From: Dromaius novaehollandiae
Lineage: Eukaryota; Chordata; Aves; Casuariiformes; Dromaiidae
Assembly (NCBI RefSeq): GCF_036370855.1
Contig: NC_088108.1
Coordinates: 10,749,448 to 10,813,447 of the forward strand
Length of the DNA: 64,000 bases
Direction: 5' to 3'
Part shown: piece after piece, positions 12,455 through 25,400 of the stretch
Numbering within the stretch: the stretch's first letter is position 1
How the letters are laid out: the number at the start of each line of letters is the position of its first letter
The notes under the pieces: model-generated
Told to the model about the DNA's origin: nothing
Seen by the model: only the letters and a program-made list of their open reading frames with translations
Database searches by the model: none
Position numbers and translations under genes: made by a program

Positions 12455-15400
12455 GCAGTTACATAGTGCTGTCATCATTGTTTTGCAGATAGAGGAATCA
12501 AGGCCAAACACAGCTATAGGTTTTGCATAAGATCATAAAACAAAGCAGTGCAAGGGCAGAACCAGTGCTGAGCACGTGTGACGTGACAGCTCTCCCCAAC
12601 CAACAGACCATTACTTCCCCTCACTAACCCAGCAACGCTTCGCGCTACGGGGGAAGATGGGACTGAGATGGGTTACGACTGCAAAACACACAAATGACTT
12701 GGTGCCCAAACAGACGCAGATACAGATTTTCATCTAGATCAACTTCCAGGCCAAGTTATCATCAATACAATCCCATAAAAGCAAAGACAGCAAGAATTAA
12801 TTCTGGTTACATTATACGCACACCTCTCCCGAGACCTCGGGACGTTGCGCCAGACTCTCAGCCCATGCAAACCAGCGCAGCGCCTCTGAAGGCTGCGTCT
12901 GCTTCTGTCAGCCAAGAATCTGATCCAGCATTTTAACAAAGAATGGGGGACATGGGAGGGGGACAGGATCTGTTCACTTCCTCGATGCGTGCTGTAACAC
13001 TGTTTCCCGCACAAAACACTCAGCACCTCACAGACCTGGGGTCTTCGGGGTGAGACTGAACATACATCCTCTGGCAGTCACTGAACTGATTGCCAGCAGA
13101 GAGGTAACTGTAAGTCAGCAGTGATAACTGGGACCCTGCTGAGCCACAGCCAGTGGGGAACCTTTGCAACTCCGAGTCTTACAAATGACATGCCGTCCAA
13201 GAGATGATGCAGTTTGACTTACATTTCATTAAATGGTCAGAAAATGAGCTGGATCTGTACTTTGAAAAATGGAGACCTATAGGTTTATCAGATGGATTAT
13301 CCACCCCACACTTCTCTGAGCAACATATTCTTCCCCAAGTTGCAGAAAGCCAGATATTTTCAAGTCCTGGGCAAGAAACATGAAGAGGCATGTGAAAATC
13401 GTAATGCTGAGGGTGGCCTTCGCAGGCTGCACAGAACATTTCCTGGGTGTGCTGCTGATGCATTGTGATTACTTGCCATTTTAGCTCCGCAAGGAGCATT
13501 AAGTGACACTGTTCGTTCTCTGTCCTAGTACATCTGGTCTGGCAGTAGAAAGCTTTCTGTGAACATCTGATTTAAGCAAGAGATTTTTTGCAAGGTACAA
13601 TCTTCCCTCAAATCCTACTTTTCTTTTTCCTCTTTAATTTCTTTTAGATGAGTTTTCAGAAGCACTGAAAACTCGATGAATCATTTGGCTGAATGGCCCA
13701 CATAGCTTTGGCAGCAAGCCACTGAACATATTCTGAGGCTTTGCTTCTAGTAATATTTTTTATTGGGAAGATTATTCAACCATTTGAAGCCAGGCAATCC
13801 ATCCCTTGTGTACCCCACCCTTTGCACACTTAAAAACAAGGGGGAGGACGGAGGTAGGATGGAGCTTTAAAAATTTGGACACAGACACTGATCAACATAA
13901 AAACTTGCCTCCAAGATCCTGGAAACTTCCCTTTGGATATAGCATTACATACAAGTGAAAATCTGGGAAAGGCAAGCTATATCCCACTGGTGTTAATGGC
14001 TGCTGGATCTGACCTCTATGAAGTGACTGAATTTGCCCTCTGCACTTGCAGGCGAGCCGAGTTTGGCTCCTCTCTGCAGCCAGGGCTCATGCCAGGCCAT
14101 GGCCGAATCGGTCGCTGCAGCTGCTTCGGCTCCCATCGCGCAGCGCTGGCTCCCGTGGCCAAAAGGGCCTGTCAGCTCACGGCCTGCCGCGACACCCACC
14201 CTCTTCAGCACCAACAAGGGACAACCTTGCACAGTGCGTAAGGGACCGTGTGGCCTGATGCGCGGGGCCGGTACCAACCCACCTGCAACGCGAGTCAGCT
14301 TTGCCTTTACAACTCACCTGCCCCCGTGTCACAGCGAGCACGCTCGCCTGCCGGGAAGGCTGCCGTAATTGCTTTCCTTTGTGTTCCCCATCAGGATTCC
14401 AGCACTTGGCTTGGCACTTTGCTCTCCTCAGGAGCTCCGATCCTGTTGGGAGCTGCCCTCAGCCTGCATGCCTGACTGCATGCAGAGACAAACCTGGCCT
14501 TTACAGATGCTTAAAAGGACAGGACTCTGGAGGGAGGAACCAGTTTAGACAAAGCAGCGTAGATGGCTGGTGGCTGTTTCAAATAGAACAGACCCTGAAC
14601 CAAATCTCCTTCGTGCCAAAACTCAACGTCCTGAGCTAGATTCAAACATATCCCAAAGGACCTTCTCTGACCCATCCCTGGATCCTGGAGCAAATGACTA
14701 TTTTCCCAGTACTGAATTCTGACTGATGCCACGTCTCTGGACTCTCTGGTGAGTTTGGAAAGCTAAAGGAAAATGTTTGACTTCAAACTAATAATTTTAA
14801 AAGAAGGACAGTCTTTTTTCTCTAGCAACTGGATTCCAATTAGCTTTACTTTTTCTTTCCAAAAAGGAAGCCACCATAAAGCAAGCATGCTGCAAACCAA
14901 TAATCTGATGCAAGCACAGAAGGACAAGTTCAATCAAATACATCTTACTGTTTTAAAGCACTGCTTGCACTCATTTTAGACTCATTTTAGCATGGCAGGT
15001 CACAGCAGTATAAACATTGTGGGGGAAAAAAAAGGCCGAGCTGGCAAACAGTCAGAACTTGCTGTTCCTGACCCAGTAACCTACTTTTTGAGCACCACGT
15101 AACATGAAAGCCACCCCCAGCTCAGACTCCGACGTCACCTCTTACTTAACTTCTTAGAGGCAAATAGTGGGTCTGGCTGGGAAGAGCTAGATGACATGTG
15201 GTCATCATTTACTTCATTCTGGCCACAAAAATCATTTTAGCCTAGACAGAAATAGAACGGGTGGTTTCTAACCTCAAGTCATTCAAAGACACCATCTGAA
15301 CATGCATGTTCCACGCAACAGAGTTTGGACTTTGGAGTCCTCCACAGAGAGGAACTTGAAGTTTTTCTTATAGCACCAGTGCCACTTTCAGCATCATGAC

Positions 15401-16187
15401 CATGTGTAAAGAAATTGTCTAAGGGAACAGTGCACAAGGTAGAACTGTTTTTTCTCCACAGCTCTGTTTTGACTATTTATACTCCAGCTCTCTTACCCTC
15501 ACCTGACATGATATTCAGAGATCATACAGCTTCGTCTTTAAAGGTATTGAAGACTGGAGAACCTTGAGGAAGACCTGGACCTCCAAACAGCAAAAGCTGC
15601 TCTGTTGCTGGCCCTCCACTCCTGTTCTCCCTTCAACAGGGCAAAGGCAAGAGCCATGAACACCACCAGTCCTTAGCACAGACAGCATCCATCTTCCTTT
15701 TCCCTCTTGCTTCCCTCCAGCTTTCTAACCTATCTCAGCTTTCGCGGATCTGAGAAGCAGCCAATCTGATCCTTTGGTAACAACTTTGCCACCTCCATCC
15801 AGGTTAATGAAGGATCTTGGGGAAGTGCTAAATATGGGGGAGGAAAAGGCATTCTTTAGGATACATAGGATCATATCCAACAATCCTGCAAGGATTGTCC
15901 TTCCTCTGCGACAACTCCTGGAGTGCTGGGAATTCAAACCTGTATCTTAAGTTCTGCATTTTACTACGGCAAAAGCACCATCCCTAGTTGAAGCGTGCCT
16001 GGACACTGTCAGTAGTTTGCAGACAAGAAAAGCAGGTAATCTATGGCACTTATCATCCAAAGACAGTCCCACACTTCACACTTGCTAGCCTCAAATGGGT
16101 CAGGCAACAAATACCAGGCACAAAGTCAGTATCCCTCTCACAGCTGGGTGGGTCACATTTTCACGTCGTATCCTTAGGAGTTCCAGT

Positions 16188-16212
16188 GGGGGGGATGGGG
16201 GGGGCGGGGGGG
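16188..16212 (+). repeat. Interrupted poly-G tract with G-quadruplex potential
   Basis: Three runs of 7, 8 and 7 guanines are separated by AT and by C. The runs are long enough to supply four or more G-triplets, so the plus strand meets the usual sequence rule for an intramolecular G-quadruplex. It lies in unannotated sequence. Such tracts mutate quickly in length and are error-prone in sequencing. Confidence 0.75.
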
Positions 16213-16727
16213 ATCACAGCAGCTCCTCTCCTTACAAAGCATATGAGATGACAGTTGGGTCACTGGATTGATGCTAAAGCAAAAAGGAGCAAAAAGACTT
16301 GAAGTGTATTTCAGCAGCTTACATTTCACGTGAGTTAGCGGAGAGATACTCAAGCAGCCCTTGCAGAGCACGGCAGAGGCCACGAGTGGGGCTATTCAGG
16401 AGCCCGGCAAAAAGAGACAGTAGTCACAAGACCTCAGTGAGCTCCATCGTGCCTCGGCACAGTCACTGGCATTTCAGGACAAGAGAGAACTTAACAGGGC
16501 CCTAGTTCAGAAAAACACCGTGAACATCTTTAAAGCATTTTGTTTGACTGAAGCCCATGGGAGCTTTTCCATCAGAACCCAGATGGAGATGGACTAGGCA
16601 CTTGAGTAAAGTTTTCAGATAGTTTTGTATTAGAAATAAAAAGAAGCAAAGAAACAGAGAAAGGTACCAACCCAGTGGTGCTTGAAATTCTGCCTTCCTG
16701 AACATCCTGAGAAATCACTATTTAATA

Positions 16728-16870
16728 GTAACAATTAAGTAGTAAAAGATAAACCAAAAGAGTAAATATACAATTGAAATTTATACACTTTATATTTGTA
16801 ATTGTATAAATATACAATTTATAAATATACAGTTTTTGAAAAGCTTAATGTTTTACTGCAAAAAATATTG
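16728..16870. repeat. AT-rich low-complexity segment
   Basis: A stretch of almost pure A/T in which ATATACAATT, TTTATA and ATAAATATACA-like words recur in direct and inverted orientation. It looks like a decayed AT microsatellite or a low-complexity spacer. No open frame or RNA gene is visible in it. Confidence 0.6.
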
Positions 16871-19800
16871 GGAAACAAAATACTGTATTAAGACAGAGTG
16901 ACAAAAGTTACAGACAGTTCTTTAGGGAAATGATTTTTTATTGAAAATGCCCATTTTTGCACGCAGTTACTTCCTTTGCATCTCTCAGCTGAACACACAG
17001 ACATATAGAATGGGGAGAGGTGGAAATAAAATAACTTGGTCAAACATTCTAGCTACATGTGTTTAAAAAGTGATTAAAGAATCAAAACAAAATGTCTTCA
17101 AGTTATTCAGCCTTCTAGCTGGCTCAAATTGGCGAAGATTTTATTTCTGTTGACTTTTTGACTTTCCTATTGCGGGGCAGAAGGGGAGAGGGCATTAGAA
17201 TATCTTAAAAATTCTAGTTACATTTTCTTGTGCCATCACAAGTCTTTTTCCACCATCTCTTTTACCAGCAGTTTTAACTTAACCTAAGAGTAAAAACATA
17301 TGGAAGTATTTCATACTAGCTGGCATAAGCACATCACAAAAGTAAGTGTTCTAATAGACATAAAAAGTCATTTTTTCTTTACTACAATGTCTAATTTAGA
17401 TCTCTGAAATTGTAAAATTAAAATCTATTGTAATCCATACTTACGCAAAAATGCATTTCTAGCAGATTATAATATCTAACTGCTTATTACACAAAAATCT
17501 TGGAATGACTGTATTGTAAAAAAAATAATTGCCTAATTATGAAATCCTGATGATAAAGACACCATTGTCATGAAAACATCTGGGATACCAGTCCCCCAGA
17601 ATGCATGAAATTTCAATAGGCAGAGAAAAATCAGGAGGCAGATGAAAGAAGAGTTATTAAGAGGTCCAGAGAAAAAACATCACCCACTGCAATTTCTATA
17701 TCAAAGTGTGGGTGATGACTACAAACAAACCAACCAGTAATAACCTATTCACAGTAGGAGAGCAGCAAACATTTATGTGGAGATGAGGAAAAAATTAGCA
17801 AATAATATGCATATTCTTGCATAACCTTGGAAAAAATATACATCTATGCTACCTCTCTATAATTAGGACCTGGAAAAATGTTCATTACATCAGGGTTTTA
17901 GAAGACAATTTGGCAATTTGATGCCTTAGAACAATAAAAGACTTGTCCAATTTGAACTGAACAGCAATCAGTAGTATTTCTATAGCATTTAACTCGCACA
18001 AAATATCATTTAAATTATATTTGAAGAATAAAAAAGAAATCAAAATGAAGGAGAGGGAAAAGTCAGTTATGTGTAAATAGTAGAAATTTTGAGAAAAGTC
18101 AGAGAAGTTTGACTCTTGCATTCGGTTTGGCCTAACCACTCCAATGGGGGTCACCACCAAGAAGAAACCTGCTTCGTGTTGTTAATTTGTTCTAAACGTT
18201 ACGTGCTTAATGGTGAAGTTAGTGGCTACGCGTATTTTAGCTGCTTATGAAACAATGAAAGCTTTTCTTAGAAAACAAGGAATACAATAACATTGTTATA
18301 CCAGATCATTATAGGTTATAATGAAAGGACCAAAGGCAGTGGCAAACATTTCTAGGAAAGATAAGCCTTGCATTTGAGCCAGGATACGATCACATTAAAA
18401 GGATCTCTAAACTCAAATAAATGCTTTTCTTTTTCTTTTAGGTCTGACCCCAAACCCCAAAGGCACATGCACACACACCTATAATGGCTCTGAGCACTTG
18501 GGCAATTCCAGGGAAGCTAATAAGGGCTCATTACTCAGACAGTTAAAAGTTAAACATGTGAAGCATTTGCAGGCTTAACAGCTCCAGTAAAGCTAAATTT
18601 CTTCTCTCCATCTAGAGCTCTCACCAATGGCACTGACTTTTCACTATTGTTCAGACTGAATCTTGGGCTTCTAAAACAGAAGCCTCATATGTAAATAATC
18701 CTCAGTGTCCCAGAACCAGACTTCATGGATGAGACATCAGAGGATGATGCATCACTGACAGGATAAGGCTCTTTCTTACCAGGGTGATTAGAATGCAGAT
18801 GGCATCGAAAGCACAGTAGCCTTCTCACATGGTTGCCATCTGTGAGTGTCTGTGAAAGGTTACCTCAGGACTCCCATTATAAAATACTGCCAGCCGAGAT
18901 TTATAATTCAGTGGACAGCCAAGTTCTCAGCCAAGAAATCCCTCCAAATCAAAACTGTTCAAATGTGGGTATTCTGCTCATGTTGGATATTTTTGATTAC
19001 TAACATGACAAAATCTGCAAAACAGCTTCAGCCTCTACATGTGAAATGTTTTCCATAAATGGTTCTGCACAACAGTCAAACTGATGGAGTTGATCATCTA
19101 ATTTGGCCCTGTGTCTGTTTGCTTGTTTGCACTGTGTTCAGATGCTAGGATGAAACTTGCCCCCTGTACAAAGGATCACCACAAGATTTGTGCAGCCCTT
19201 AAGTCTCCCCTAAGCCTGATATTTGGGCTTACAGCGAATTTAACAAGCGTGTGGGTTGGCCTGAAGCTTACTGGTGAATACAGTCACACACACTAGGAAA
19301 AGCTTTCGTATTTTCTAAAGAAGTGTTACTCTTCTGCTAAGTAAATAAAGATGTGTCTGTTATTTACTTTCTAGCACATATTGCAAGGCTCATGCTAATT
19401 AAACTTTTAACACACACAGCAGAATAAATCTGCATTGACATAATGTCAACAAAGTGTATATGAACTCTCCCCCCATGCACTTAGTAAATATTTGCTTGGA
19501 AGAAAATACTTCGCTGTGTCCTGGACAAGAGACGAGCCGGTTTGGGCACCGGAGCCAGCAGCCTTCCCTTTGCCCGCATGGATTCTAGGGCTGAAAAGCA
19601 GGGATCCATAGATTTAAATTACCTCAAGTGTCAGGCAAAAACATTAGAAAGGAGAAAACTAGGATAAAATTCATACCACAGGCCTGATTCTAGGCTTGCT
19701 GTTATGGTGGCCAGTCACAGCTGTGTGGCACAAGATGATCTTGGTACCAGATCAGAGAGACCTAAGGATTTTCCCTGGGTGGTTTGAAGTTTATACCATA

Positions 19801-22434
19801 GGTGGCATGTCAGTGGTTGGAAGGATGGTCCAAATCCAAAATTGTCTCCAAAGCCCATTGAACATAACATTAATAAGTTCCCTGTCCTTTAGAGAAGTCA
19901 GTCCTCTTAAAGGTTGCTGGAGCTCTCAAAATCCAAGCATTAGAAAAGTAGGTATGTTGCAGTCTGTTACTAATTTACCTCTAACTGAATTTCTTAAGTA
20001 CAGAAACTCTAGATATGGGTAGATTTCTAAAAGATACTTTTTCTTGTCAAAAATCTAGTTATTCCCCCCAAAACACTGTAAGGAACCATAGTCAAACCTT
20101 GTTTGACATTTACAGAACACTTTTTTAGATAACTCTATTCTATTAAGGCAATTACAAGCTAAGTGTTAGACTACACAGGGGAGTTAACTCCCTTGTTAAT
20201 GGCAAAGCTACCTCTGACTTCAGCACATACAGGTTCACGCCTAAAACCCCACAAAATTTCAGTCATGTTAGTTTCTCTTTCATTATTGATATATACACAT
20301 ATGTACTTTATTTACTTTTAAAGTGAATGGAATGATTGTGCAAGGAGTAAAGACATCTGGAAGAGCAGCGTCGTCATCTTTGGAACAGGGTATGAAACAC
20401 ACATTCCCAAAATACGTAAATTAGCCCAGCAAATCAGCACGGCACTTTTGTGACCTTCAATTTACAGAAACTGAGATCCTTTCCTTACAGTCACATCAGC
20501 TTTTGACACGTGTCAGTAACTCCCTGGCCAGCTACAACTGGATTCTGACAAATTTCACGGAAACCGCAACTATGCTAACACAGCGTCTTAAACTCCATGT
20601 GGACAACCTGACAGAGAACACCCCCCTCCCCCCCCGAAAATTAAGATTTTAAACTGCCACGTTACTCTCTCTCATGCCTTTCTTTGCAGAAATAGATTAT
20701 ATACCATCATCCTGGCTTGGGGATTTCAGCTTTTTGTTTAAGTTTTCAAGTAATGGTTTTAGGGAAGTGCTTTTAGTTGGTCTTTTGTGATCCACACGGA
20801 TAAAGGACAAACCTAACAGTGATTGCTTATGGAAATAGTATACTTGATATATCACTGCTGCTCAGGAAAGAAAAGCATTACTATTGATTTCTACGTAAGA
20901 ATAAGATAAATACAGCTTAAAAGATAGCTATTTACATAAGTTTTGATGACTCACTCAACACAGATATAGAAGCCTTAATGCACTTCTTTCTTCTCCTACA
21001 CACTGCCGTGTGCTCAGTGCTTTGTCTGGAGCTTTTTCACGACAGAATGTCTAATTGGACTTTTTTCTCCCTTATAAGAACTGTTTCCAGACACCAATAC
21101 TATTTTCTGTTTCAACAGCACTGTTACCCAGCATATTGTCATTGAGCCACTCACAATGCAAATCCACTGCACCCCACAAAATTTCAGCGCTGGTGAATGC
21201 AACATGAATTTCTCATTTTTGAGTTGCAATACAATAGGCTTGTCCATAAAAACAAAAAACAAAAACACAGCCGTCAACTTCCTACATAGCTGAAGCCAGT
21301 TCTTCTACTGACTGGATGTTGTTAATTTAGATCTTTATTCAGCAAATGCCTCAGTGAAACTTGAGCTGGTGCTTAGGTTCATCCCTATTCAACAAAGTGC
21401 TTGTTATGCAAGTGGAAAGTTCGCTTTAGCTTTTCACAACTTTTGTGTTTTAATAGTTTTCATTCATTAGGCAAAGTTGTAATTATCATCTGTGTTATTT
21501 CTAAGGCTCACCTTCCTCAGTCTCATCTTCCTAACCTGAACTTGCTAAGGCTCAATTTCCATTAGCTTCTTTACCAAAAAGCCTTACCAATAGCATCCAA
21601 CTTAAAAAAAAATCTAAATAAACACCCCCCCAAAAAAAAAAAACAAAAACAAAACACCCCAAAGCAAAATTCAGGGCACAAGCAGAAGTGGGGTGCCTAC
21701 CTTTCCCATCTGCGACAACAAATTCTGGCTTATGTAAACACAGCCGGGCTTGCAAATGCCTGTGGTAGCTCACGCGCAATCAGTGGTCACTTTAGAATAA
21801 GTTCTTTTCTAACAACAACAAAGATTTAGACAGTGGAAATGTTATTTAAAAATACATTCCTCTAACAAAACCCCTGATCCAGGGTAAAGCAGGCCAAGCA
21901 ACGAACAGCTGGATTTGCAGAACACGCTGTATGTGGCACCAGGAAGCAAAGCCCATGGCTGGATCTCACTTGCACTCACAAGGAATAGCGCTGAACTCCT
22001 GGAAAGTGACTTTGCTCAAACTGAAATGCCTGAAAAGGGCCATTTTCCAAGAAATGTTGAATGTTCAGTGTCTGAAATAAATGGACCCATACAAACCTAG
22101 ACTCACTCCTGCCCAAGATGATCACTAGGGCCTCTTTGCTTTTCTGTGCCACTAATTTTAAATTGTGCCACCTTCCTGCGAGATGAGCTATATTTAGGGA
22201 TATAATGCCAGCTTTCCAGCCCTGGTAATTTAATTTACTGATGTTCTTTGATGTCTGCACCTTGCTTTTTTTCATTCTGGAGTGCAGCACAGAGTCCTGG
22301 ATTACTGGGAAAATAATCACTTGCATAGTAAAACATAAGGATCAGGCTCCTTTAAGACTTCAGCAGAACAGCAGTATTTAGAAATAATTTTCAAATACCT
22401 ACATAGCAAGGGTTTGAGAAAAGGAAGACTCAAA

Positions 22435-22437
<3 letters not shown>

Positions 22438-22474
<37 letters not shown>
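22438..22474. repeat. Homopolymer of 37 thymines
   Basis: An uninterrupted run of 37 T. On the minus strand it would be a 37-base poly(A). AAGCTT occurs directly at its left edge and again about 12 bases beyond its right edge, so a very short retroposed fragment flanked by a target duplication is conceivable. No recognisable body of a retroposon or processed pseudogene lies next to it, so a simple mononucleotide repeat is the safer reading. Confidence 0.9.
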
Positions 22475-22475
<1 letters not shown>

Positions 22476-25400
22476 GTATGTGTGTAAAGCTTCATAGAGG
22501 AAAAAGATGATTTCTGCATTGATTTTTGAGCCATTCCACAGACATGGCAGAACGACATCTTTATGAATTTTACTGTATGCTTTTTTTTCCTTTATGGAAA
22601 AGAATTCACTCCATTTAAATCTGCAGGTTTTTAAAGCATTTTCTATAGCTGGTCACAATTTGCATGCATAATTTAAATTAAAAAAAATCCACAGCTTGAA
22701 TTAAAAAACAACAAACCTTCTTACCTGGAAGAGCTCTGTTTCTACATTGCTTTGGGGAATTTATTCTCAGATCTCTCCCACCAAACCCTTTTAACTCACA
22801 GTATTCCTGGCCACTGGCTTTCTTTGAACATGAGTTTTAGGAACAGGGCAGCAAATAGGTACCAAACTTCTCTGAATACAGACCATGAAGGGATTTTAGG
22901 GACTGCATCTCTGTCTCTTTTGACCTGTTTTCAGGTCCCACAAACAGGTATACTGATGCTTAACTTTAAATCCAAGCAGTAGCCTCCGCATCAATTGGAC
23001 AACAAAGGTTTAACCATCATGGTAAGCACGCATCAATCTGACTGTGCACAGCCTAGACCCCTCTAAGAAAGTCCTCTTCTTGGTCATTTCCCAGCACTGT
23101 CCACTGGCTTCTCAGCAAGCCCCTCAAGCCCTCAGTAGGTAGACCTCCCAATCTGGAAGGTGGACTAAGTTTGGGAGTGCTTTTTAGGCATAAACCCCTC
23201 AAATGGAGCTCTCCAGTGGCAATGCTGCATGCTGCTCCTTGTAGATCTTGTATGTAAAGAGCCATCTAAAAAAGTATTTGAAATCCTAGATTGTCCATTG
23301 CCTCCTGCAAATCATTAAAACCCTCCATAAAAACCCAGTGGCTGAAAACTGCAGAGAACACACAAACCAAATATATAATCAGTAAACATTTTTCCCACCT
23401 TAAAAATACAGTTACATGGACTCGTGGACACTATTCCAATTAGAAATGTCTTCACCTTTTGGAGGCTAAAAATTATTTCAATAAATTTCTCCTCTTGCAG
23501 AGCAAAATAAAAATGCTATTACGGTAATAGACCTGTATTTTTCAACAGCGTCTATATTATAGCTGGCTAAAGCTACCAATGATGAGCTCTCTAGTAAGAC
23601 GCAACAAACTATTTGAAATTCAGAACAGTGATAATGCACCTTCAGCTCTTCTATGTTTAGCAGTCAGTAACCCAAACACATCCGGAGGCAAACACCAGAG
23701 AAGCCTGGGATGTGTTTTTCTAGGGCTCAGCTCTGTGACCCCATTCTCCTGATACTACCACTTTATCCTCATTATAAGACTTCAAGAAAGCATATAAATA
23801 TCTCATACATTAAAATGCTCTTGACTTTTACAAACAGCCTGATTCAGCAGCCCTCAGTGTGCAGTTCCACGACCAGCTCAAGCTCATCTTGCCATTGAAG
23901 AGGCACTTTCTCCATTCCCAGCTTCCCTTGCATAGGCAATCACAGTTGAAAGCTAAAGGTGGAAGATAAAGCTGATCTTTTAAAAAATTTAATTACTTTG
24001 CCACAAAAATGCCTGTGCTGATGCAATGGAGATGGCAGGAAGCAGAATACAACAGGACTGCCTTTTTTGGTCTTAGATCATTACTCATGAAATCATATCC
24101 TCAGTCACACTAGGCATCATTTACAACGGCCACCAAGGAGTCTCACGAGCTCCCCGATATCTGCAGGAAATAGTACAGATCTCAGTTTTACATCTCAGAA
24201 GCGTATGATTGCTCTTGGTTTTAGTGGGCTGATAGCCAGGAACTCCACGCTGAACACCTGTAGCCCGTCACTATGTGATTTTAATAAGGCATTCAAACTA
24301 TCTCCTATCCTCCCCCCTCCCCCCTTTTTTTAAACTATCATTTAAAACCATTTTCCTGTCCTGTTTTCTTACGCTTTAACTCTGGCATACACTTAGGCAC
24401 ATATCTTCCTTTGACTGTTGTGGGTGTCCTTGTGGGGAGCAGACAAAAGTGCCTCCTGAAGCTCCTTCCAGACATGTTTTCTATGATCTCCCAATTTCTA
24501 AATGCACGTTGTGATCGATAGCTTTCAAACACTAAGCACTATCTATTGTCCCAGCTTAATACAGCCCTCCAACCTCATTTAGAGCTTTTCATAAAACTAC
24601 AGTAAAGACAATATTATTAGCAAACATCCTCTACATGTGGGGCACTGCACAAACAACAGGACAATTTACAGAGAACACAATGAAGATATTCTTAAACTCT
24701 ATTAAATGCCACAGAGGAAAGGTTGTTAAGAGCAGATATGAAGATCTGCAGAGAGGAAACTACTCACAGCACTCAACACTGAGTTTTATTGTTCCATAAG
24801 CCTCAGGCACTATGCCCATATGCTTCAGCATTATCTGAGGAAACTGTATCTATGATTTAATGTTTACATTTATAAACATTTCTGTAGCATAAAGGATCCC
24901 AAAGATTAAGGACATGATGCAGAAATGGATGTAAGCAGTTTAACATTAAGCAGCACCTCCATCAATGGAATTATCTATTCACATCTAAGGATCCGCTAAG
25001 GGCTTTGGCTAAACGAGGGCCAAAACCAAGAAGATCATTTCTGAAAGTAGGTTGTGTCTTGCAATCAGTGGGTGAAGTGTCAGCTTTAAGAAAAGAGAGA
25101 GAGAAACCAGATCATGTCCATTTTCCTATTCCGTAAGTATGAAGGGACAGCCATACCAGAAGTAACAAGAGGGAGGTAGGACCTACAGTTGAACAGCAAG
25201 AGATGAAGGAAAGTATAAGCAGTGCCCACACCTTTCTCACTCTCCCAAACCTGTAACAAAGCTATACTGAAGTGCATGGGCTGTACTAGCTCTGGTACAG
25301 GTGAAGTTACAGCAGTCTTTCAGCTATGGATTAGCACCTTGCTACACAGGGAATAGAAAGAGATGGCCAAGATCCTCTTTGTGCGCCACTTCCCACAGCT

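Larger units (their letters stand above)
8586..22437. other. Non-coding sequence, no recognised gene
   Basis: This is unique, mostly AT-rich sequence. Open frames reach at most about 160 codons (10596-11078 plus) and none has recognisable domain content. GC-richer patches at about 10.85-11.1, 12.8-12.95 and 14.0-14.35 kb keep several frames open at once, as expected from composition. Individual low-complexity and hairpin features are listed separately. No tRNA-like or rRNA-like sequence was seen. Confidence 0.5.
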
